From contig NZ_NISY01000005.1 in NCBI RefSeq assembly GCF_007595705.1, positions 422,981 to 486,980 on the forward strand: a stretch of 64,000 nt of DNA. The letters are read 5' to 3'. Each line of letters opens with the position of its first letter. The stretch's first letter is position 1. Positions 24,637 to 33,078 of this stretch are shown here, one piece after another. Made by a program: the position numbers and the translations under genes. Source of the stretch: Streptomyces sp. SAJ15. GTDB taxonomy: Bacteria; Actinomycetota; Actinomycetes; Streptomycetales; Streptomycetaceae. The notes beneath the pieces are model-generated. The model did no database searches, was not told the origin of the DNA, and saw only the letters and a list, made by a program, of their open reading frames with translations.

Positions 24637-26048
24637 AGTTTGCGCCTCTTCTTCAGGTAGGCGAGCAGGTCGTCGTACATGCCGCCCTCGTTCGCGAACA
24701 TCGCCACGTTGCGCGCGGCCGCGAACCACGGTTCGGTGGAGGGGACGACGGCCTTTGCCGCGCCGAGCAGGTCCTTCATGCCGATCAGCCGGACGGAGCC
24801 GGTGCGCGCCGAGTCGAGCAGCGCGGTCTCGGCCGCGGCCTCGCACACATGGGCCAGGTCGGCGCCCGAGAGGCCCTCGGTGGCCTTGGCGAGCCGGCCC
24901 AGGTCGACGTTCTCGATGGGCCGGTCGCGCAGGTGGTAGCGGAGGATCGATTCGCGCGCGGGCGCGTCGGGCGGCAGCACGAGGAGGGTGCGGTCGAGGC
25001 GGCCGGGGCGGCGCAGGGCGATGTCCACGTCCCAGGGGACGTTGGTGGCCGCCAGGACGAAGACCCCCTCGTTGGCCGCGGCGTGGACGCCGTCCAGCTC
25101 CGTGAGCAGCTGGTTGACGGTGGTGCGCAGGCCGCTGTGCTGGATGCGGCCGCGCTTGGCGCCGAGGGCGTCCAGCTCGTCGAGGAAGACGACACAGGGG
25201 GCTTGCCGGCGGGCGGTGGCGAAGACCTCGTGCATGTTGCGCTCGGAGTTGCCGATCCACATGTCGAGGACGTCGTTGATGGACACCGACAGGAACGCGG
25301 CGCCCAGTTCGCCGGCCACCGCGCGGGCGATGAACGTCTTGCCGCAACCTGGCGGGCCGTACATCAGCAGCCCGCCGCGCAGGCTCTTGCCGTACAGACG
25401 GCGCAGTTCGGGGTTGCGCATGGGGGCGAGGAAGGCGGCCTCCAGCCGGTCCTTGACCTGCCGCATGCCGCCGACGTCTGCCAGGCGTACGGCGCCGGGC
25501 GCGTCCACGTCCCAGGCCGGGGCGGCCCCCGGGTCTCCGCCGCCGTCGACGGCGAGCGGGGCCTCGACGTATCGGGGCGGCACCACGTCGCCGACCTGGT
25601 CCTCGGCGGCCCGCCAGTCGAAGGCGCCGCGGGGCCGACCGGGCGCCCCCGACTCCGGTCCACCGGGCGCGGCGGACTCCGACCCACCGGGCGCCTCGGA
25701 CTCCGGTCCACCGGGCGCCTCGGACCGCGGAGGCGGCGCGGGCGGCGAAGGCGGCGCCTGCGGCGAGGAATCGGCGGGCCGCTCGGGCTGCGCCGGCTCC
25801 GTGCGCTGGGCGGGCGGCGTGGGCCGCGCGGGTGCCGCGGCGGGCGCTCCCATGGCACGGGCCATCAGCTCCCGGCCGTGCGGGTCCCCGGGCGCGTGCT
25901 GGAGGGCGACGGCCACCTCCACCACGGCCGCGTCGTGCCGCCCGGCGTCCAGCAGGAGTTGCGCGAGGTGCAGCCGCAGCGGCACATCACCGGGCGCGGC
26001 GGCGACGGCCGTGCGAAGGCTCTGGATCAGGGGCGGTTCCTCGGACAT
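24633..26048 (-). CDS. AAA+ ATPase (Cdc48/VPS4-like) with N-terminal TPR-like region
   Basis: 471 residues from ATG 26048. An N-terminal TPR-like helical pair (1-75: LRLHLAQLLLDAGRHDAAVVEVAVALQ) leads into a long Pro/Gly/Glu linker with eight-residue repeats around APGGPES. A single AAA+ module follows, with VGGMRQVKDRLEAAFLAPMRNPE, Walker A GPPGCGKT, Walker B VVFLDELDALG, sensor-1 region VLAATNVP and arginine fingers RRPGRLDR. This is the classic AAA clade (ATP-driven remodelling or unfolding). Its stop overlaps the start of the membrane TPR gene, so the two proteins are made together and probably form a complex. Its target is unknown. Confidence 0.88.
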   Translation of the reverse strand: MSEEPPLIQSLRTAVAAAPGDVPLRLHLAQLLLDAGRHDAAVVEVAVALQHAPGDPHGRELMARAMGAPAAAPARPTPPAQRTEPAQPERPADSSPQAPPSPPAPPPRSEAPGGPESEAPGGSESAAPGGPESGAPGRPRGAFDWRAAEDQVGDVVPPRYVEAPLAVDGGGDPGAAPAWDVDAPGAVRLADVGGMRQVKDRLEAAFLAPMRNPELRRLYGKSLRGGLLMYGPPGCGKTFIARAVAGELGAAFLSVSINDVLDMWIGNSERNMHEVFATARRQAPCVVFLDELDALGAKRGRIQHSGLRTTVNQLLTELDGVHAAANEGVFVLAATNVPWDVDIALRRPGRLDRTLLVLPPDAPARESILRYHLRDRPIENVDLGRLAKATEGLSGADLAHVCEAAAETALLDSARTGSVRLIGMKDLLGAAKAVVPSTEPWFAAARNVAMFANEGGMYDDLLAYLKKRRKL

Positions 26049-26136
26049 GGCCGACACTCTACGTAGCCGCCTTCGGTGTCCGATCACCCTCCCCCGGCCT
26101 GGTCCGCGCCGCGCCTGACGGGGCGTCCGGCGACGG

Positions 26137-27072
26137 TCAGGACCAGGCGCGGGCGGCCCGGGTGCGCCAGTACGCCTCGGCCGGCTCGGCCAGCTCCGCG
26201 AGGGCGGTGAGGTGTCGTTCGGTCAGGGGCAGGGTGGCGGCGGTGGCGTTGGAGGTCAGCTGGGTCTCGGTGGCGGCCCCGGAGAGGACCACGTCCGCCC
26301 AGGGCTGGTGGAACGCCGCGGCCAGCGCGACCGCGTCGGTGCCGGCGTCCAGCTCGGCGGCGATCCGGCGCAGCGTCTCGGGGGCCTCCGCGCCGACCAG
26401 GCGCCCGTTGGCCACCCCCTCCTTGACGACGACCAGCCAGCCGGCGGCATGGGCTTCGGCGAGCGCCGGCGCCACGGACGGTTCGAGGGGGTTCCAGGTG
26501 GCCTGCACGGAGCTGAACAGGGGCCCCCCGTCGACGGTCACCTCCAGCGCGGCGCGGAGGGCGTCGGCCTGCCGTGGTCCGCTGGTGGAGATGCCGATGC
26601 GCACGCCCTCCGCCGCGAGGTCGGCGAGGGCGCGGTGCAGGGCGGTGTCGGTGAGGGCGGGGCTGTCCGGGGTGAGCGAGTGGATCCGGTAGAGGTCCAG
26701 GCGGTCGCCGAGGAGGGCCCCGGTCTCCTCGCGCTGTCGCAGGAAGGCGGCGAGGCTGTGATCCTTGACCTCGTGCTTGTCCGCGGTCAACGACCAGCCG
26801 CCGGTGTACGTGTAACCCCACTTGCTGGCGACGAACAGGTCCGTCGGCACCTCTCGGCGCTCCCGAAGCCAGTCCGCCACGAACTCCTCTGACCGACCGT
26901 AGGAACGGGCCATGTCGATGTGGCGCACGCCGAGGCGGCAGGCGAGGTCCAGCAGATCGTGACAGCGCCGGCGCAGGGCGTCCGGGGAGCGGTCGGGGAG
27001 ATCCGCGGCGCGGCCGCCGGTGATGTAGGCGGGCCTGCCGACGGCTGCGAGGCCGAGGCCGAGTGTGGGCAT
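26137..27072 (-). CDS. Aldo/keto reductase family oxidoreductase
   Basis: 311 residues from ATG 27072. TIM-barrel AKR features: LGLGLAAVGRPAYI at the start, the catalytic Asp-Tyr pair in HIDMARSYGRSEE, the Lys in LFVASKWGYTY and the His in DLYRIHSL. Later segments include GISTSG and a VLSGAATETQL cofactor-binding region. It resembles the L-fucose/D-arabinose-dehydrogenase-like AKRs of actinobacteria, but substrate specificity cannot be assigned. It lies between the AAA+/TPR pair and dihydroxyacetone kinase, all on the minus strand. Gaps of 88 and 157 bases make a common operon uncertain. Confidence 0.88.
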   Translation of the reverse strand: MPTLGLGLAAVGRPAYITGGRAADLPDRSPDALRRRCHDLLDLACRLGVRHIDMARSYGRSEEFVADWLRERREVPTDLFVASKWGYTYTGGWSLTADKHEVKDHSLAAFLRQREETGALLGDRLDLYRIHSLTPDSPALTDTALHRALADLAAEGVRIGISTSGPRQADALRAALEVTVDGGPLFSSVQATWNPLEPSVAPALAEAHAAGWLVVVKEGVANGRLVGAEAPETLRRIAAELDAGTDAVALAAAFHQPWADVVLSGAATETQLTSNATAATLPLTERHLTALAELAEPAEAYWRTRAARAWS

Positions 27073-27229
27073 GGGACGTCGGTCCCTTTCGTCGGTGGCG
27101 GTACCGGGGCGGGCCGTCGCATCGCTTCCGCGGTGACGGGCCCGCCCCAGTATGGAGCGGTGTGCGGCCGCCGGGCCGGAGCCTGACGGCCCGTGGGGCT
27201 ACGGTCATGGGCCGCCGGGCGCTCCCGGC

Positions 27230-28948
27230 TCAGTGCAGGGTGATGTACCCCGGCGCCGGCAGCCGCGTGGCCGTGGCCGGCTCGTGGACGTCGGCGATCG
27301 CGACGAAGAGGAGGGCGACGGCGAGGGCGCCGGGGTCCGGTACGCCGATGGCGTGGTCGCCGACGTAGCTGGCGCGGCCGCGCCGGGGGCGCAGGGAGGC
27401 GGTGGCCAGGGCGCCGCGGACGGCGGCCTGCGCCGCCTCGGTGAAGGGCGCCTCGACGGACTCCTCCCGGGTGGTGTCGGCCAGCGCCTCGGCGGTGGGC
27501 GCGAGGGCGTCGACCAGGGTGCAGTCGCCGGGGTTGGCGCCGCCGACCCGGTGTACGGCGGCGAGCCCGGCCGCGACGGCCCCGGCCAGCGCCTCGCGGG
27601 AGGGCGCCTCGTCGCCCGCCGGCGACACCGAGGCCAGGTGCTGGAAGAGCAGCCCGAACAGGGGGCCGCTGGTGCCGCCGACGTCGTTGAGGAACGCCTC
27701 GGCGAGGGCGGCCAGGCCGTCGCCGCCGTCCTCGTCGGCCAGCTTCACGGCGCGCCGTACGCCGCCGGCGAGGTTGTCGCCGAAGTCGCCGTCGCCCACG
27801 AGCTGGTCGAGCCGGGTGAGGTTGTCGCGCACCTGGGTCACGATGAGCGCGAAGCGGTCGAGGACCGCCCGGCCGCCCTCGGCGCGCGGCGCGACCGCGC
27901 GGGTGACGGTCTGCCGGGGCGCGGCCGGCGGGATGTCCTGGTCCGCGGCGAGGGTGAGGTTCGGCAGGACCAGCGGGGTCTCGGTGGGGGCGGTCCACAG
28001 CTCGGCCCAGCCCTCCTCCAGCCGGGTGAGGGTGAGCGAGAACCCCGACATGTCCAGCGCGGCGGTGTACGTGCCGGGCACGATGGCCACCGGCCGCAGA
28101 CCCCGGGCCAGCAGCTGCTCGTTGAGCAGGGTGCCGATGGCGTGGAGCTCCAGGCTGGTCGTGGCGCCGAGCCCGTTGACCACCGCGAGCACCTCGGCGG
28201 GCCCGGCGGGCAGCGCGTCGAGGAGGTCGTCGGTCATCCGCCGGACCAGCTCGTCGATCGGCGGGTGGGCGATGGTGCGGGTGCCGCGCTCGCCGTGGAT
28301 GCCCACGCCGTAGTCGAGGGTGCCGGGGTTCAGGGTGAACGCCGGGTTCCCGGTCGTGGGCGAGGTCTGGGCGCGGGCGGCGACGGCGATGCTGCGGGAC
28401 CGGGCCACGATCTCGGTGCCGAGGGCGGCGAGCTCCTCCAGCGAGGCGCCCCGGTCGGCGGCGGCGCCGAGCAGCTTCTCCACCACCACGGTGGCGGCGG
28501 TGCCGCGGCGGCCGGTCGCGCTGTCGGCGGCGTCGGTGGACAGGTCGTCGTCGACGAGGACCGTGGCGACGGGGATCCCGCCGTGCCGGAGCCGCTCGGC
28601 GGCGATCTGAAAGTTGATCACGTCGCCGGTGTAGTTCTTGACGATGAGCAGGACGCCGTCGGGGCCGGCGGCCGCCACGCTCGCCTCGTAGATCTGGCGG
28701 TTGTGCGGGGAGGCGAAGATCTCGCCGGGACAGACGGCGTCCAGGCCGCCGCGCCCGAGGAGTCCGGTGTGCAGGGGCTCGTGGCCGGAGCCGCCGCCGG
28801 AGACCAGGCCGACCCTGCGGTCCGGGTGCGGCGCCCGGGCCCGCAGATAGAGCGGTCCGGTGTGCACCTCGACCATGCCGGGGTGCGCGAGGGCCAGACC
28901 GCGGGCGGCGGTCAGGACGGGGTCGGTCTCCGGCAGGAAGTAGCTCAT
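27230..28948 (-). CDS. dhaK: ATP-dependent dihydroxyacetone kinase (fused DhaK-DhaL)
   Basis: 572 residues from ATG 28948. The DhaK half (1-335) has SGGGSGHEPLHTG, IVKNYTGDVINF and DYGVGIHGERG, whose His forms the covalent hemiaminal with dihydroxyacetone. The DhaL half (about 375-572) has LVGDGDFGDN, the Asp triad that binds Mg-ATP, and GGTSGPLFG. The fused two-domain form indicates the ATP-dependent (Citrobacter/yeast-type) enzyme rather than the PTS-linked type, and no dhaM is nearby. It phosphorylates dihydroxyacetone, and possibly glyceraldehyde, for entry into glycolysis. Confidence 0.92.
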   Translation of the reverse strand: MSYFLPETDPVLTAARGLALAHPGMVEVHTGPLYLRARAPHPDRRVGLVSGGGSGHEPLHTGLLGRGGLDAVCPGEIFASPHNRQIYEASVAAAGPDGVLLIVKNYTGDVINFQIAAERLRHGGIPVATVLVDDDLSTDAADSATGRRGTAATVVVEKLLGAAADRGASLEELAALGTEIVARSRSIAVAARAQTSPTTGNPAFTLNPGTLDYGVGIHGERGTRTIAHPPIDELVRRMTDDLLDALPAGPAEVLAVVNGLGATTSLELHAIGTLLNEQLLARGLRPVAIVPGTYTAALDMSGFSLTLTRLEEGWAELWTAPTETPLVLPNLTLAADQDIPPAAPRQTVTRAVAPRAEGGRAVLDRFALIVTQVRDNLTRLDQLVGDGDFGDNLAGGVRRAVKLADEDGGDGLAALAEAFLNDVGGTSGPLFGLLFQHLASVSPAGDEAPSREALAGAVAAGLAAVHRVGGANPGDCTLVDALAPTAEALADTTREESVEAPFTEAAQAAVRGALATASLRPRRGRASYVGDHAIGVPDPGALAVALLFVAIADVHEPATATRLPAPGYITLH

Positions 28949-29122
28949 CGAGGGACTCCGTGGTGGTGCGGGCGGAAGGGACGGGCGTGGGGTGTCCCAC
29001 GACGGCCACCATGAACGCCCCGCACTCCCCAAGATCGGCACGCTGTGGTTCCGGTACTCCGGAGTTCCGGTCGCGGGACGCGTGTGCGATGCTGCCACCT
29101 GCGCCGGATCGGGGGTGCACCC

Positions 29123-29989
29123 ATGCGGCGCAGCCCAGGGTTCACCGCTCGGCAGCTCCATCTTTGCGAGGTCTTTACGTTGGCGGACGTGCGACGCGAG
29201 GACCTCGGCCGGATGCTGCGCGGCTGGCGCCGGGCCCGTGACCCTCGGCTGATCCCCGCCCCGGTCCCCTCGCGAGGCCACCGGACCTACCTCACCCAGC
29301 TGGACATGGCGCTGCTGCTGGGCGTCTCCGAGCGCTGGTACCGCGCCCTGGAGAAGGGGGAGGACCGCCGGTACGGGGTGGAGATGATCGCCGGCATCGT
29401 ACGGATCCTGGACCTCGACCCGCGGCAGGCCGCGGCGCTCTACCGGGGCACCGGCCATCGGCCGCCGCGGCACCCGCACGCCGCCGCGCGCCCCGCCCCC
29501 GCCCTGCTGGAGCTGATGCACCAGCAGCGCTGCGTGAGCTACCTCGCCGACCAGGCATGGGACGTCGTCGGCGCCAACGCCATCGCCGCCCGCCACTGCC
29601 CCTGGCTGGTCCGCCCCGGCGCCAACGTGATGACCTGGGCCTTCTCCCCCGAGGCCCGCTACCAGCTACGCGACTGGGAGCGCAGCTGGGCCGCCCCGCT
29701 GCTCGACCGGCTCCGCCTCGCCTGGCAGCGCTGGCCGGACAACGACCGGCTGGACGAGGTGGTCCGGGCGGTGCGCGGCGCTCCCGGCGTCCGCGAGCTC
29801 TGGGACGCCCAGGCCCCCGCCCGCCTCTCCGACGACGGCCTCTCCGACGACGCGCCGCGGCCCGGGTACTTCCCCCTCGTCGCCCCCGACCCCATCGACG
29901 TCCGCGTCTCGGCCTTCGCCCCGTACGACGACCGGTCCCTGCGCTGGGTCATGATCTCCCCGGTGGACCCCGGCGTCACCTTCCCGTGA
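29123..29989 (+). CDS. XRE-family regulator with MmyB-like C-terminal domain
   Basis: 288 residues if started at ATG 29123 (GGGGG upstream); GTG 29189 is an alternative that begins just before the HTH. The helix-turn-helix is around LTQLDMALLLGVSERWYRALEKGED. The C-terminal two thirds follow the MmyB-like ligand-binding pattern: VSYLADQAWDVVGANAIAARHCPWLV, NVMTWAFSPEARYQLRDWE, and an end at LRWVMISPVD. MmyB-like domains bind small hydrophobic ligands in characterised relatives. It is divergent from dhaK across 174 bases, so either dhaK or its own gene could be the target (inference). Confidence 0.8.
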   Translation: MRRSPGFTARQLHLCEVFTLADVRREDLGRMLRGWRRARDPRLIPAPVPSRGHRTYLTQLDMALLLGVSERWYRALEKGEDRRYGVEMIAGIVRILDLDPRQAAALYRGTGHRPPRHPHAAARPAPALLELMHQQRCVSYLADQAWDVVGANAIAARHCPWLVRPGANVMTWAFSPEARYQLRDWERSWAAPLLDRLRLAWQRWPDNDRLDEVVRAVRGAPGVRELWDAQAPARLSDDGLSDDAPRPGYFPLVAPDPIDVRVSAFAPYDDRSLRWVMISPVDPGVTFP

Positions 29990-30008
29990 GGCGGCCCGAC
30001 GCGCCGGC

Positions 30009-30027
30009 CGGGCGGTCAGCCCGCCCG
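30009..30027. terminator. Hairpin between convergent genes
   Basis: CGGGCGG and CCGCCCG form a perfect 7-bp stem with a 5-base loop (TCAGC). It lies between the convergent XRE gene and the LysR-type gene and may act in both directions. There is no T-run. Confidence 0.35.
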
Positions 30028-30082
30028 ACGTGCGCGGCAGGCCGGCCCACAGGCTCGTGCGCGACAGGCCGGGCGCGCACGC

Positions 30083-30985
30083 TCAGCCCGGCGTCAGCAG
30101 CGCCTCCGCCGCGGCCTCGGCGATCGCGGCCGCCGCGACGGCCAGGGCGGGAGAGTCGAGCTTCCACTGCTGCCAGAAGAGGGGGACGTCGAACGGGCGG
30201 TCCGGGGCGAGGAGGGTGAGCGCCCCGGAGCGGAGCAGCGGGACGGCCTGCGGTTCGGGGACCAGGCCCCACCCGAGGCCGGCGACGACGGCGTCGCAGT
30301 ACCCCTCCGAGGTGGGGATGTGATGGCGGACGCGGCTGGCGCCGGTGCCGTCGCCGGTGAGGGAGCGGACGAAGGCGTCCTGGAGGTCGTCGCGACGGTC
30401 GAAGACGATGACCGGCGCCTCCCGCAGGTCGCGCTCCAGCGGCCCGGTCAGATGGCGGCCCGCGAAGCCGGGGTCGGCCACCGGGAGGTAGCGGGCGAGG
30501 CCGAGGCGGCGCACCGTGCAGCCGGCCACCGGGTCGGGCGACGAGGTGACCGCGGCCATCACCTTCCCCTCGCGCAGCAGCGCGGTGGTGTGGGTCTCGT
30601 CCTCGCGGTGCAGCTCGAAGCAGATCGGAGGGTCCTGGGGCACCCGGGCCAGCGCCGGTAGGAACCAGGTGGCGAGGGAGTCCGCGTTCACCGCGATGGG
30701 CAGCCGTGCCGGGCCACGGTCGTCGGCGATGCCCAGTTCGGCGCGCGCGTCGCGCTCCAGGCGGGCCAGCTGGCGCGCGAAGCGCACGACGACCTCGCCC
30801 GACTCGGTGGGGCGCACCGGCTTGGTGCGCATCAGCAGCACCCGTCCGGTGCGCTGCTCCAGCGCCTTGACGCGCTGGCTGACCGCCGAGGGCGTCACAT
30901 GCAGGGCGGCCGCCGCCGCGTCGAAGGTGCCTTCGTCCACGGCCGCGAGCAGGGTGCGGACCTGCTCAAGGGGAAGCTCTTCCAT
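30083..30985 (-). CDS. lysG: LysR-family regulator of LysG/ArgP type
   Basis: 300 residues from ATG 30985. N-terminal wHTH: LLAAVDEGTFDAAAAALHVTPSAVSQRVKALEQ. The substrate-binding domain carries LPIAVNADSLATWFLPAL, characteristic of the ArgP/LysG subfamily that senses lysine or arginine. It is transcribed divergently from a LysE-type exporter gene, the standard lysG-lysE arrangement in which the regulator activates the exporter when basic amino acids accumulate. Cytoplasmic DNA-binding protein. Confidence 0.9.
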   Translation of the reverse strand: MEELPLEQVRTLLAAVDEGTFDAAAAALHVTPSAVSQRVKALEQRTGRVLLMRTKPVRPTESGEVVVRFARQLARLERDARAELGIADDRGPARLPIAVNADSLATWFLPALARVPQDPPICFELHREDETHTTALLREGKVMAAVTSSPDPVAGCTVRRLGLARYLPVADPGFAGRHLTGPLERDLREAPVIVFDRRDDLQDAFVRSLTGDGTGASRVRHHIPTSEGYCDAVVAGLGWGLVPEPQAVPLLRSGALTLLAPDRPFDVPLFWQQWKLDSPALAVAAAAIAEAAAEALLTPG

Positions 30986-30992
30986 CACGAAG

Positions 30993-31018
30993 GCTAAGGT
31001 TACGTTAGAAACTTTAGC
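30993..31018. promoter_or_regulatory. Dyad in the lysG-lysE intergenic region (LysR-type box)
   Basis: GCTAAGGT (30993-31000) and ACTTTAGC (31011-31018) form an imperfect inverted repeat (7 of 8) separated by 10 bases. It sits between the two divergent starts in the only AT-rich stretch there. The geometry fits a LysR-type recognition site serving both promoters. The assignment is by position and symmetry only. Confidence 0.5.
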
Positions 31019-31054
31019 TGTACTGAATATGTGCTGATCCATAGCGTCGGTGGC

Positions 31055-31678
31055 ATGACCCAAGGCATCTTCCCGGCGGCGGCCGCCGGATTCGGTACCG
31101 GACTCTCCCTGATCGTGGCCATCGGCGCGCAGAACGCCTTCGTACTGCGCCAGGGGGCGCGTCGCCAGGCCGTCCTCGCGGTGGTCGGCATCTGTGCCGT
31201 CTCCGACGCGGTGCTCATCGCGCTCGGCGTCGCCGGCGTGGGAAGCGTCGTCACCGCGTGGCCGGCGGCCATCACGGCGGTCGGCCTGGCCGGCGGCGCC
31301 TTTCTCCTCTGCTACGGGGCGCTCGCCGCACGACGCGTGCTGAGGCCGGCGCCCGACGCGGGCCTCTCGGCGGGGGGCGACGCGGCCGGCTCCGTCGGGA
31401 AGGCCGTGCTGACCTGTCTGGTCATGACCTGGCTCAACCCGCATGTCTACCTGGACACCGTGCTCCTGCTCGGCTCCGTCGCCTCCCACCACGGATCCCT
31501 GCGGTGGGCCTTCGGAGTCGGCGCCGCCGTCGCGAGCCTGGCCTGGTTCAGCTCGCTCGGCTACGGGGCCCGGCTGCTCAGCGGCGTGCTGGCGCGCCCC
31601 GCCGCCTGGCGGGTGCTGGACGGCGTGGTCGCCGCCACCATGATCACGATGGGCGCGATGCTGGTGCTGGGGGCCTGA
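31055..31678 (+). CDS. lysE: LysE/ArgO-type amino acid exporter
   Basis: 207 residues from ATG 31055; the GTG at 31031 is in frame but would overlap the control region. About six hydrophobic segments. The family motif GTGLSLIVAIGAQNAFVLRQG sits in the first helix-loop and TWLNPHVYLDT in the fourth. It is expected to export L-lysine or L-arginine across the cytoplasmic membrane. It is paired with the divergent LysG-like regulator. Confidence 0.92.
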   Translation: MTQGIFPAAAAGFGTGLSLIVAIGAQNAFVLRQGARRQAVLAVVGICAVSDAVLIALGVAGVGSVVTAWPAAITAVGLAGGAFLLCYGALAARRVLRPAPDAGLSAGGDAAGSVGKAVLTCLVMTWLNPHVYLDTVLLLGSVASHHGSLRWAFGVGAAVASLAWFSSLGYGARLLSGVLARPAAWRVLDGVVAATMITMGAMLVLGA

Positions 31679-31691
31679 CAGCATGGGCACG

Positions 31692-31707
31692 GGGCGCCTC
31701 GGCGCCC
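31692..31707 (+). terminator. Short hairpin after lysE
   Basis: GGGCGCC-TC-GGCGCCC lies 14 bases after the exporter stop. The stem is a perfect 7 bp, but the loop must open to four or more bases in practice. Candidate terminator. Confidence 0.35.
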
Positions 31708-31842
31708 GGTCGAGAAATCGCTTGCCCGGGCGCGTGATCTCCAGCACGCTGGCGGATGGCCGGGCGGGCGGGGAACCACGACACCGCGCGGGGGAAGCAC
31801 CGGTACGGGTGGCCTGTACGAGCGAAGGGGTGGCCAGCGCCA

Positions 31843-32994
31843 ATGTTCGACGACCTCGATCCGGAGACGCTCCGCCGACGCACCGGTCTGAAGTGGGCCG
31901 CGGCCACCCCCGGGGTGCTCCCGGCCTGGATAGCGGACATGGACTTCCCCGTCGCGGATCCGGTACGCGAGGTGCTGCGCCGCGGCGCGGAGGGCGACCT
32001 CGGCTATCCGGAGTGGGACGACCGGCCGGGGGCGAACCCGCTGCGGGAGCTGTTCACGGAGCGGATGCGGCAGCGGTATGACGTCGCCCTCGACCCCGAG
32101 CACGTCCGGGTGTTCACCGAGCTGATCCAGACGCTCCAGGCCGTTCTGCACGTCGCCACCCGGCCGGGCGACGCCGTGGCGATGCACACGCCCGCGTACC
32201 CCCCGTTCCTGAAGACGCTCGAGGACATGGACCGGCGACTGGTCCCCATCCCCATGCTCGACGGGGCGAACGGCTGGTCCTTCGACGTCGACCGCCTCGC
32301 AGCGGACGTGGCCGAGCACGGCTGCCGGGCGATCGTGCTGGTCAACCCGCACAACCCGACCGGCCGCGCGCTGACGCGCGAGGAGCTCTCCGCCATCGCC
32401 GAGATCGCCGAACGACACGACCTGCTGGTGATCTCCGACGAGATCCACGGTGAGCTCGTCCACGCCCCGGCGCGGCACATCCCGTTCACCTCGCTGGGCG
32501 CGGACGTCGCCGCCCGCACCGTCACGCTGACCTCCGCCAGCAAGGCGTTCAACCTCGCCGGGCTGCGCTGCTCGGTGGCCCACATCGGGCATGCCGGAGT
32601 CCGTCGGGCGCTGGACGCCCTGCCGCCGCTGCTGTTCGGCGAGGTGAGCTCGCTCAGCGTGCTCGCCACCGCGGCGGCCTGGCGACACGGCGACGACTGG
32701 CTGGCCGAGGCGCTCGCGACGCTCGACCGCAACCGCCGGCTGCTCGCCGAGTCGCTGCCGAAGGGGGTCCGTCACCACACCCCCGAGGCGACCTACCTCG
32801 CCTGGCTGGACTGCCGTGGCCTGGGCCTGGGCCAGGACCCGGCCGCCTTCTTCCTCGACCGCGCCGGGGTCATGCTCAACAGCGGCCTCGACTTCGGGCC
32901 CGGCGGCGAGGGCTTCGCCCGGCTGAACTTCGCGACCTCCGGTCCGGTCCTCGAGGAGATCCTGCGCCGGCTGCGCGCCGCGGTCCACGAGTGA
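31843..32994 (+). CDS. PLP-dependent aminotransferase-fold C-S lyase (PatB/MalY-like)
   Basis: 383 residues from ATG 31843; the frame extends upstream but the added residues are not conserved in type. Fold type I PLP enzyme: WIADMDFPVADPV near the N-terminus is characteristic of MalY/PatB cystathionine beta-lyase-like enzymes. The cofactor-binding sites are NPHNPTGR, ISDEIHGELV, and the Schiff-base Lys in TLTSASKAFNLAG. It cleaves cystathionine or cysteine conjugates, or acts as an aminotransferase. It stands alone, with no methionine-biosynthesis neighbours. Confidence 0.88.
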   Translation: MFDDLDPETLRRRTGLKWAAATPGVLPAWIADMDFPVADPVREVLRRGAEGDLGYPEWDDRPGANPLRELFTERMRQRYDVALDPEHVRVFTELIQTLQAVLHVATRPGDAVAMHTPAYPPFLKTLEDMDRRLVPIPMLDGANGWSFDVDRLAADVAEHGCRAIVLVNPHNPTGRALTREELSAIAEIAERHDLLVISDEIHGELVHAPARHIPFTSLGADVAARTVTLTSASKAFNLAGLRCSVAHIGHAGVRRALDALPPLLFGEVSSLSVLATAAAWRHGDDWLAEALATLDRNRRLLAESLPKGVRHHTPEATYLAWLDCRGLGLGQDPAAFFLDRAGVMLNSGLDFGPGGEGFARLNFATSGPVLEEILRRLRAAVHE

Positions 32995-33078
32995 CGGGGG
33001 AGCGCGAGCGAGGGACCGGGGGGACCGGCCCCGGGCGACTGAGTGGAACCCTGTACTCCGAAGAGGCAGGCTGTACGC

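Noticed and set aside
23557..25347. Extension of the TPR gene upstream to 25347 in the same frame
   Set aside because: The added part is antisense-free but out of frame with the AAA+ ATPase, whose motifs are unmistakable. The GTG at 24636 overlapping the ATPase stop is the better start.
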